From: a bacterium
Lineage (GTDB): Bacteria; Hinthialibacterota; Hinthialibacteria; OLB16
Reading direction: 5' to 3'
Assembly (NCBI GenBank): GCA_022072055.1
Contig: JAJVIK010000023.1
Span: 88,324 to 152,323 of the forward strand
Length of the DNA: 64,000 nucleotides
Part shown: in pieces, positions 55,069 through 61,780 of the stretch
Layout of the letters: the number at the start of each line of letters is the position of its first letter
Numbering within the stretch: position 1 is the first letter of the stretch
Position numbers and translations under genes: made by a program
The notes under the pieces: generated by a model
What the model was told of the DNA's origin: nothing
Database searches by the model: none
The model's input: only the letters and a program-made list of their open reading frames with translations

Positions 55069-55896
55069 TCAGGACCGCAGGCCGCCGTTGATCCACTCGA
55101 TTGGGGCGGGATTCGTTCCCGGGACCACCGCGTACTGGGTGAAGTCAGTGACACCCACTGAGCGGAGAATCTCTTCGTCCAGGAGCGCCTTCCCGGTGAT
55201 CTCCAAGGGGGACCTGCAAACCAATTCCAGGGTGGCGTCCGCGACAATTGCGGGTTTACGCCACTGTTCGGGGGTCCCCACGCCGTAATTCCGCACCGCC
55301 GCCGTGTCAATCGCGGTCACCGGCCAGAGCGAGTTCACTCCGATGTTGTGCGCGCGAACCTCCTCGGCCAGCCCGAGCGAGAGCAGGGTCATCCCATACT
55401 TGGAGATGAAATAGGCCACAAACCCGGAAACCCCGGAGAGGTCGATGGGAGGGGACATGTTCACAATGTGACCCCATCGATTCTCAATCATCGAGGGGAG
55501 AACCGCCTGGCTCATCAGGAAGGCCGCCCGAGCGTTGACCTGCATCACCAGGTCGAAGCGCTTGAGGGGGGTCTCGATCACCGGTCGCCACCACAGCGCC
55601 CCGGCGTTGTTGATGAGGATATCCACCTTCCCGAAGCGCGACAGAACCGCCGAAACAGTCTGCTCAATCTGCTCGGCCTCGCGGATATCACAGGGGCACA
55701 CGAGGCACTCGGCCCCGAGCGCCTCGACCTCGGCGGCCACCTCACCGAGCGTCCCCGGCAGCTTCGGATTGGGGTGAAGGCTCTTCGCGGCCAGGGCGAC
55801 CTTGGCCCCCTCCCGCGCGAAGGCGAGCGCGATTTCCCTTCCGATCCCACGGCTGGCGCCGGTGATCAACGCAACACGATCCCGCAAACGGTTCAT
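55069..55896 (-). CDS. Short-chain dehydrogenase/reductase (SDR)
   Basis: 275 residues from ATG 55896, which overlaps the stop of the upstream glycosyltransferase (ATGA). Rossmann start ALITGASRGIGREIALAFAR, then NNAGALWWRP and the active YFISKYGMTLL (Tyr-x3-Lys), with Ser in NMSPPIDLSGVSG. It resembles HSDL2-like oxidoreductases (long insert LAAKSLHPNPKLPGT after the cofactor loop). Substrate unknown. Confidence 0.9.
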   Translation of the reverse strand: MNRLRDRVALITGASRGIGREIALAFAREGAKVALAAKSLHPNPKLPGTLGEVAAEVEALGAECLVCPCDIREAEQIEQTVSAVLSRFGKVDILINNAGALWWRPVIETPLKRFDLVMQVNARAAFLMSQAVLPSMIENRWGHIVNMSPPIDLSGVSGFVAYFISKYGMTLLSLGLAEEVRAHNIGVNSLWPVTAIDTAAVRNYGVGTPEQWRKPAIVADATLELVCRSPLEITGKALLDEEILRSVGVTDFTQYAVVPGTNPAPIEWINGGLRS

Positions 55897-56987
55897 CTGG
55901 GTCTCTCCCTGGGGCCAAGTTCGCGAAACCACCCGGCAAGGGGTTTCGCCCACGCCTCGGTGGACAAGGTGGCTTCGAGCTCCTTGCGTCCCTTTGCTCC
56001 GAGTTCCGCGCGATGGTTACGGTCCGAGAGCAGGCGACGCAGCGCTGTTTCCCAATCTTCGAGGGTGGCCGCCAGATACCCGGTCTTGCCCTCTATCACC
56101 AGATCGCGATTCCCTCCGACCGGGGAGGCGACCACCGGCAGCCGACAGGCGTAGTACTGGAGTATCTTGTAGCCGCTCTTGCGGCGCGTCCATGGGTCAT
56201 CGGGGAGCGGCATGATCCCCACCCAGCCCCTTCGGATCTGCTCCGCTTCACGGTTCCGATCCCAGACTTCCACATCGATCCGGCAGTTCCCAAACGCCTC
56301 CAGGGAAAGGCCCGACACGCTGTCTGTGATGAGAAGCAAGCGGAGACCGTAAAAGGAGGAGGCCAGCCGGTTCAGGACTTGAGCGAGCGGTTCAAGGTAA
56401 TGGACATTGGAGGCGGTCCCGACCCACACCAGGGTGGGCGCGCGCTCTTCCCCCACCGCCTCAAGCGGATAGTGGCTGAGTGGGATGGTGCTGGGGAGAA
56501 GTCGCGCGTTCCTGCCCATCCGTTCGGCATCCGTAAGAAGCGTTTGGTTCCCGCATAGCACCAGGTCGGCGGCTTGGTGGATCTTGCGGACCTGCCGTTC
56601 ATCGGCAAACGCCCGCGCCCACCGTGGGACCTCAATCGGCGCCAAGTTCAGAACATCGTCATCGATGTCATACACCATCCGGCCCGAAAAGAGACGCCGG
56701 AGGGCCTCGAAGCCCCTCCACGGGAAAAGCGCGTATCCTTTCTGGACCCAGACCAGGTCATAGGCTCCCGCTCGAAGAAAGGAGCGGAATCTGCCCGACA
56801 ACTCCGCGAGGTGGTAGCGAACCCGTTCGCGGCGATCCCCCCGGTAGCACTTCTCGAAGACGCTGCGGGATAGGGGCGGGAAGGAATCGACCTCGATCCC
56901 CTCGGCGGCCAAATGGGGGATGAAGAAATCCACCCGAATCCGGCTGCTGAATTCGTTGGGATATAAGGGCAAGGCCAGGACCCGCAT
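55893..56987 (-). CDS. Glycosyltransferase, GT4-like
   Basis: 364 residues. GT-B fold: N-terminal LALPLYPNEFSSRIRVDFFI, a central PTLVWVGTASNVHYLEPLAQ hinge to the donor domain, and the C-terminal GYKILQYYACRLPVVASPVG with the acidic/EX7E-like region altered. It transfers a sugar onto a lipid or polysaccharide; the acceptor is unknown. The SDR gene overlaps its end by 4 bases. No other cell-surface polysaccharide genes are nearby. Confidence 0.88.
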   Translation of the reverse strand: MRVLALPLYPNEFSSRIRVDFFIPHLAAEGIEVDSFPPLSRSVFEKCYRGDRRERVRYHLAELSGRFRSFLRAGAYDLVWVQKGYALFPWRGFEALRRLFSGRMVYDIDDDVLNLAPIEVPRWARAFADERQVRKIHQAADLVLCGNQTLLTDAERMGRNARLLPSTIPLSHYPLEAVGEERAPTLVWVGTASNVHYLEPLAQVLNRLASSFYGLRLLLITDSVSGLSLEAFGNCRIDVEVWDRNREAEQIRRGWVGIMPLPDDPWTRRKSGYKILQYYACRLPVVASPVGGNRDLVIEGKTGYLAATLEDWETALRRLLSDRNHRAELGAKGRKELEATLSTEAWAKPLAGWFRELGPRERPR

Positions 56988-57201
56988 CGGTTGTCATCAA
57001 GGCGCGAATTGGGTAGATTACCCTTCCCGCCATCCGGGTCCAAGCCATTGGCCAGGTCTTTGCCCGATCTCGGGCGCTCTCCACCAGGAGAGACGCCGGT
57101 GCGTCGCATTGCCGGTCAAATGGGGGGCTGGGCAAGCGGGGAATCCGGGCGAAACCTGTCTAGGTGGACCGGCCCCGGAGAGTTCTTGAGATTGGAAACC
57201 A

Positions 57202-59700
57202 ATGACACACTCACTGAAGGACGCCATCAACCTCCACCGTCAAAAGGCCGAATGGGAGGAGATGATCCCCCTGGCCCAAGAAATCCTCTCCAAAGACCCC
57301 GGTGACATCCCCGCCCTCCGAAGCCTCGCCGAGGCCTATGACCGAACTGATCAGACTGAGAAGACCATTGAAATCTGGAGGATCCTGGTGGACCGCCACC
57401 ACGAGATCACCCCCTTCGCGCGCCGTTTAGGACTCGCGCTGAAGGCCAAGGGGGATTCCGCCGCGCGCACCTATCTCGAGCAGGCGTTGACCGTGGCAAT
57501 TGACCGAAAGGTGATGAGCGAGGTGGAGGAGATTTGGCTGGAGTTGATGGAGCTCCCCACCCTCAGGCCGTCCTTCTTCCTGGACTATGCCGCGCGGCTC
57601 GCAGGTCGACGGGAAAAGCAGCGCGCCGGGGAGCTGCTCCTCATCTACGTGGAATCGGCCAGCCTGGAACCGACAGACCGCCTGGCCTGTTTCCGGGCCG
57701 TGGTGGATTACCTGCCGGACCGCCAGTCAGAATTCCGGGAGCCCCTGGTGGAAGCCTTCCGCGCCGTGTACTCCAACCGTCCTGATCTCTCCAAGCTCAT
57801 CGACCTTTCCAATATCACTTTCGCCGAGTCCCTTCCCGAGGCGGTCATTCAGCTCGACCGATACCTCAAGTTCGGCGAGGGCCAGTACTTCTACCACAAC
57901 GGTTGGGGGGCCGGGAAAATCCGGCGCATCGATCCGGGCCAGCAGCGTGTGTACATTGATTTCGCCAAGAAGAAGGAGCACATGCTGACCTTGGAGATGG
58001 CCGACAAGTCGCTGACCCCCATCCCAGCCGGCGACCTCCGCGCGATGTGGCTGGAGGATGAGGACAAGGTCCGCGAGCTGGCGCGCCAGAACCCCGTGGC
58101 CCTGGTCAAATCGGCCCTGATCTCGCTCGGCGGCAAGGCCAACGCCAAGGAGCTCAAGGACGCCTTGCTGAATTGCCCGATCTCCGAGGTGGATTGGCAG
58201 AAGTGGTGGACCGCCTTCAACAAGAAGATCAAGGATGATCACTTTGTCGAGGTGACCGGCGCTTCCTTAAAAACCTACACTTTGCGCGACGAACCGGAAG
58301 GCCCCGATGATGAGTATGCGCGCCGGTTCCGGGAATGCCGAACCCTGCGGGGGCGGCTCGACATCCTCGGCGACTATCGCGGCCACCTCGGAGACAGTTG
58401 CCGCCCCGACTTGCTCAACCAGATGGCCCATGACTTGGTGTCAAAAGCCTCCATCACCAAGTCCGACAGCGAGGCCGCCGAAACCGTGTTTGTCATCCAT
58501 GACCTGAGTTCCGCGTCGTCCGTCAAGCAGGAGCACTTGGACCAGATCCTCTTCCCCATCCTTCACTCCCTGGATCGCGCGGTCGGCGCGCTGGAGGGTC
58601 TGAAATCGGTTCAACTTCAATCCCGATTCTTCGCCCTCATGGAGGAGCACCTGAAGAACCAGTTGGCGGAGGCTTACGAGCGCTTGCTGTTTGACGGACC
58701 GGATTCGATCCGCGATCTGGTGGCCGAACATGTTGCCAAAACCCATGAAGAGGATGTCCTCCCAAGCCTGTTCCGAAAGGTCCGAGGCGTGTACCGTGAC
58801 GAACCGGGCCTGTTTGTGTGGTTCGCGCGCAGACTGCTGAACAGCCGCGAGTCCGCGGAGGCCGCGGGGATCACCCGGCCCACGTTGATCGAGCACCTGA
58901 TCGGCTTGCACGAAGTGTTGGGCTACCGTGTCCGGACCAGCAAGAAGGATAATTCCGCTCCCTTGCGCGCCAACATGGCGGATATCCGCCAAATCCTCAA
59001 GCGCTCCGGGTTTAAGCGCCTGCGCGAGATTCTGACCGAGACCGACGCCACCGAGGCGCGGCACCTCTGGAAGGCCGCCGACCACGCCGTGGGCATCGAG
59101 GACCGTCTCCGCAAGGAGATCACCGGCTACCTCCTCGCCCACTTCCCTGAAATCCAATCCGGCGGGGAAGAGTCGCGGTCCGCCGAGGCTTCTCCAACCC
59201 CGTCCCCTTCGCGTCTGCTCTGTCTCTTGGAGAGCTTGGAGGCCAAGCGCGAGCAGCTCAAGCGCCTCAAGGAGGTGGAAATTCCGCAAAACAGTCGGGA
59301 GATCGAATCGGCCCGCGCCCTTGGTGATCTGCGCGAAAACGCCGAGTATCACGCCGCCAAGGAGCGCCAAGGGGTTCTCCTCGCGTTGGTCGGGCAGCTG
59401 CAGGAGGAGATCGCGCGCGCGACGGCCATCCGTGAGGAGGACTTCGCCACGGATTCCGTCGGCTTCGGGTCACGTGTCCAGATTCGGTTTGGGGACAAGG
59501 AGAGAAGCGTGGCGATCCTCGGTCCTTGGGAATCGGATCCGGATGAGGATGTGCTGTCCTACGAAAGCCCTCTCGGGAAGACGCTATGGGGACATGGGGT
59601 CGGCGAAACCCTCGAGGCTCCGGCCCATGGCTCCATGGTCCCGGTGACCATTTTGGGGATTGAAGCGTATTCAGGCCATCCCGCCCTTGTTGGGCAATAA
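57202..59700 (+). CDS. GreA transcript-cleavage factor fused to a long TPR-like N-terminal region
   Basis: 832 residues; ordinary GreA is about 158. The first ~170 residues look like TPR helices (EEMIPLAQEILSKDPGDIPA). A middle region contains a KOW/Tudor-like GQYFYHNGWGAGKIRRIDPG and a long helical part. From about 670 comes a complete GreA: a coiled-coil with tip GDLRENAEYHAAKERQ (Asp709 and Glu712, the residues that position Mg in RNA polymerase) and the FKBP-like end GSRVQIRFGDKERSVAILGP. It should rescue backtracked polymerase. Similar giant GreA proteins occur in Spirochaetes and some candidate phyla. Confidence 0.9.
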   Translation: MTHSLKDAINLHRQKAEWEEMIPLAQEILSKDPGDIPALRSLAEAYDRTDQTEKTIEIWRILVDRHHEITPFARRLGLALKAKGDSAARTYLEQALTVAIDRKVMSEVEEIWLELMELPTLRPSFFLDYAARLAGRREKQRAGELLLIYVESASLEPTDRLACFRAVVDYLPDRQSEFREPLVEAFRAVYSNRPDLSKLIDLSNITFAESLPEAVIQLDRYLKFGEGQYFYHNGWGAGKIRRIDPGQQRVYIDFAKKKEHMLTLEMADKSLTPIPAGDLRAMWLEDEDKVRELARQNPVALVKSALISLGGKANAKELKDALLNCPISEVDWQKWWTAFNKKIKDDHFVEVTGASLKTYTLRDEPEGPDDEYARRFRECRTLRGRLDILGDYRGHLGDSCRPDLLNQMAHDLVSKASITKSDSEAAETVFVIHDLSSASSVKQEHLDQILFPILHSLDRAVGALEGLKSVQLQSRFFALMEEHLKNQLAEAYERLLFDGPDSIRDLVAEHVAKTHEEDVLPSLFRKVRGVYRDEPGLFVWFARRLLNSRESAEAAGITRPTLIEHLIGLHEVLGYRVRTSKKDNSAPLRANMADIRQILKRSGFKRLREILTETDATEARHLWKAADHAVGIEDRLRKEITGYLLAHFPEIQSGGEESRSAEASPTPSPSRLLCLLESLEAKREQLKRLKEVEIPQNSREIESARALGDLRENAEYHAAKERQGVLLALVGQLQEEIARATAIREEDFATDSVGFGSRVQIRFGDKERSVAILGPWESDPDEDVLSYESPLGKTLWGHGVGETLEAPAHGSMVPVTILGIEAYSGHPALVGQ

Positions 59701-59713
59701 GGGCGCGTTTCGC

Positions 59714-60217
59714 CTACTCGCGCGTGAGACCGCGGATTTGCTCTTCACGATCCGGGTAGAGCCGAATCAGCTCGGCGGCCTTTCCGCGCTCGTAATCCGC
59801 GAACTCGAATCCCGGGGCCATGGTGGTTCCGAGGAGGGCAAACTCCCCTCCGGGCGCGACTCGGGACCCGAACCAAGTCCCCATGTGTACCACCAGCTGC
59901 GGGAACTCACCCGAAGCGAAATCGGGTCCAAGCCTACTCGTTTCCGAGGTCCCATCCGGATGGAGGAGCAGCATTTCCACCGGATCTCCAAGGTAGAAAT
60001 GGAAAATCTCATCGGTTGGGAGCCGATGCAGCTCCGAAAAACCGGCCCGGGTGAGGAGGTAGTAAATCGCGGTGCCGAAGGCGCGCGAGCTGGGGTAGCG
60101 CTTGGGTAGCGCGGCATCGAGGATCCGCTCAGTGGAGCGGTAAGTCTCCCGATAGTACCCCCCCTCCTCAGGGTGCGGGACCAGCCCCAGTTTCCGGATG
60201 ATCTCCTCGGCGGTCAC
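59714..60217 (-). CDS. DUF985 cupin-fold protein
   Basis: 167 residues from a GTG at 60217 (VTAEEIIRKLGLVPHPEEGG), chosen because an ATG at 60286 would run through the terminator hairpin at 60236-60270. A GAGAGGAAA ribosome site precedes the GTG. Cupin_5 motifs: HPEEGGYYRETYRS, RAFGTAIYYLLTRAGFSELH, DEIFHFYLGDPVEMLLLHPD and GTTMAPGFEFADYE. Members bind metal or small sugars; the function is not settled. Confidence 0.87.
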   Translation of the reverse strand: MTAEEIIRKLGLVPHPEEGGYYRETYRSTERILDAALPKRYPSSRAFGTAIYYLLTRAGFSELHRLPTDEIFHFYLGDPVEMLLLHPDGTSETSRLGPDFASGEFPQLVVHMGTWFGSRVAPGGEFALLGTTMAPGFEFADYERGKAAELIRLYPDREEQIRGLTRE

Positions 60218-60235
60218 GGGGTTTCCTCTCCCCGG

Positions 60236-60270
60236 AAATGAAAAGAGCCAGGGATGCTTCCATCCCTGGC
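60236..60270 (-). terminator. Intrinsic terminator after the small exported protein gene
   Basis: Stem GCCAGGGATG/CATCCCTGGC (60247-60256 and 60261-60270) with a 4-base loop. Read on the minus strand it is followed by CTCTTTTC. It ends the transcript of the gene at 60299-60832 and shows that the downstream cupin gene starts beyond it. Confidence 0.75.
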
Positions 60271-60298
60271 CCTTGATTCCGGTCATTTTCTGGTTGGA

Positions 60299-60832
60299 TT
60301 ACTTCTCTTTACTTGAGAGAATGTCTTGAAGCAGGAGCTGGACCTTGATCTTCTCGCGCCTTGTTGGCTTGCGCTGCTCCTCATCGATGCCGCCCGCCAC
60401 ACGAACCGATTGGAGCTGCTCCAGCCGCGTCAGGCGCTCCTGCTGGGATGCAAGGTGAAGCGCGGGGGACTCCTCAACATCCTTTTCCAGGTGATCCGCC
60501 GTACTCACTTTCGGCGCGCTCTCGGCGGCAGGCCGGAGCATGTCTTTCTCATCTCGCCCGATGATTCTCCCGATCATGTGAACCGGCGCGCCAAACATCT
60601 TCTTGCCGAGCTTGAAGGCGCTGCCCATGGTTTCGCCGAGGAAGCCAATCACTCCCGCGCCGCTCTCCGCCTCTGGAGCGGGGGTGGCGGCCGGCACGGC
60701 AAGCTCGGGGGGCGCCTGGACATTCAGCTTGAGTTCAATGTCCTCTTGGAAGGCAGGCTCTCCGGTCACCTCCGCGAGGACCGGACTTGCGGCCAGAAAG
60801 AGAGTCAATATGAGTAGAGCAAGCATTTTCAT
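60299..60832 (-). CDS. Small exported protein, unknown
   Basis: 177 residues. Signal peptide KMLALLILTLFLAASPVLAE, then a low-complexity Ala/Pro/Glu-rich stretch, a helical GVIGFLGETMGSAFKLGKKM segment and a charged C-terminus ending DILSSKEK. No family recognised. It has its own promoter (60916-60945, minus) and terminator (60236-60270), so it is a single-gene unit. Confidence 0.7.
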   Translation of the reverse strand: MKMLALLILTLFLAASPVLAEVTGEPAFQEDIELKLNVQAPPELAVPAATPAPEAESGAGVIGFLGETMGSAFKLGKKMFGAPVHMIGRIIGRDEKDMLRPAAESAPKVSTADHLEKDVEESPALHLASQQERLTRLEQLQSVRVAGGIDEEQRKPTRREKIKVQLLLQDILSSKEK

Positions 60833-60915
60833 TCCCGTTTCACTCCCAGCTCCGACGTCGTTCCGAAACTATCCTTGAGCAAGACCGAAGCGACGCCTCC
60901 AGAATTCCCAGTAAG

Positions 60916-60945
60916 AGTATTTCATGTCGAGACACACCTTGTCAA
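60916..60945 (-). promoter_or_regulatory. Predicted promoter of the small exported protein gene
   Basis: On the minus strand, TTGACA (60945-60940), an 18-base spacer and AATACT (60921-60916). It lies about 84 bases upstream of the ATG at 60832. Confidence 0.5.
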
Positions 60946-61048
60946 TCAGTCTTATCGGCCTGGGACCGATTTTTTTTAGGCCAACCTCCCTAACCTCAAG
61001 CTTCGAGGCCGGATCAGTTCCATCCCCGGCGCCCATTCACGCGGGGTC

Positions 61049-61076
61049 TTGACGTTCCAAAATCTTATGGGATGAT
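61049..61076 (+). promoter_or_regulatory. Predicted promoter of rpsO
   Basis: TTGACG (61049-61054), a 16-base spacer and GATGAT (61071-61076), 41 bases upstream of the rpsO start and followed by the AAGGAGGTG ribosome site. Confidence 0.4.
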
Positions 61077-61117
61077 GCCTGCCAAGCATAGCCCTTTGAG
61101 AAAGGAGGTGAAGAGGT

Positions 61118-61387
61118 TTGAGTATCACGGATGGCCGCAAGGTGGAAGTCATCAAGGAATTTCGAGTGCACGAGAAGGACACCGGTTCCGCGGAGGTGCA
61201 GATTGCGATTCTGTCCGAGCGGATCAAGAACCTGACCGAGCACTTTAAGATTCATAAGAAGGACCACCATTCACGCCGTGGACTCCTGATGCTGGTCGGC
61301 CAGCGCCGTCGGCTTTTGGGGTACCTGCGGGACAAGAATCTCGCCCGTTACCGGGAGATTACAGAGAAACTGGGGCTTCGCCACTAA
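61118..61387 (+). CDS. rpsO: 30S ribosomal protein S15
   Basis: 89 residues, the usual length, starting at an uncommon TTG with a perfect AAGGAGGTG about 10 bases ahead. S15 binds the 16S rRNA central domain. It shows the conserved [21 protein letters not shown] and [20 protein letters not shown]. The rpsO-pnp order is widely conserved, and pnp lies downstream on the same strand. Confidence 0.97.
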   Translation: MSITDGRKVEVIKEFRVHEKDTGSAEVQIAILSERIKNLTEHFKIHKKDHHSRRGLLMLVGQRRRLLGYLRDKNLARYREITEKLGLRH

Positions 61388-61780
61388 GGTGGTGGCAAGC
61401 CCCCCGAGGGAGTCGTTGATTTTGGAGTAAGGGAAAGATTCCGCATACCCCGCTTGGCGGGGTGGCGGTTTTAGGGGGAAACGGGGAAGAAAAGAAGTAG
61501 GACAAATACCTTCCATCGCCTCATCCGATGTGGAGCGGGACGATGCAGGGTGAGTGTCCTACCAAATTCTTCCCAGAAGCGATCCCAGCCCCCCGTGGGG
61601 CTTCTTAAATCCTTCCTGTTTCCCTCTTGCCCTAACCTTTGAAAAGCCATCCCAGCAGCATGGCCGTGGTCTCCTCAAAATGGGGCCTATGAACCCCTCG
61701 CGAAGGGGCTCACAGTCTCCGTTGCGAAGTGGAGGCTCCGGTCGATGTTTCCTGCCGGGATGGCGGACTGAGTTGCACTG
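61388..61780 (+). other. 393-base rpsO-pnp intergenic region with hairpins, no gene
   Basis: No convincing gene. It holds several small hairpins: CCCCGC/GCGGGG near 61448-61462 followed by a weak T run (GGTTTTAG), AGCCCC/GGGGCT at 61587-61602 and CCCCT/AGGGG at 61694-61708. In E. coli the rpsO-pnp leader carries a terminator and RNase III stems through which PNPase represses itself; this region may do likewise, but I cannot show it. A 75-codon open frame at 61554-61781 is rich in Pro, Ser and Arg and looks non-coding. Confidence 0.6.

Noticed and set aside
60951-60978. Short stem ATCGG/CCGAT followed by eight T's, plus strand
   Set aside because: The stem is only 5 bp and it lies upstream of rpsO and the divergent gene, so no transcript obviously ends here. 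It is left out as a terminator.
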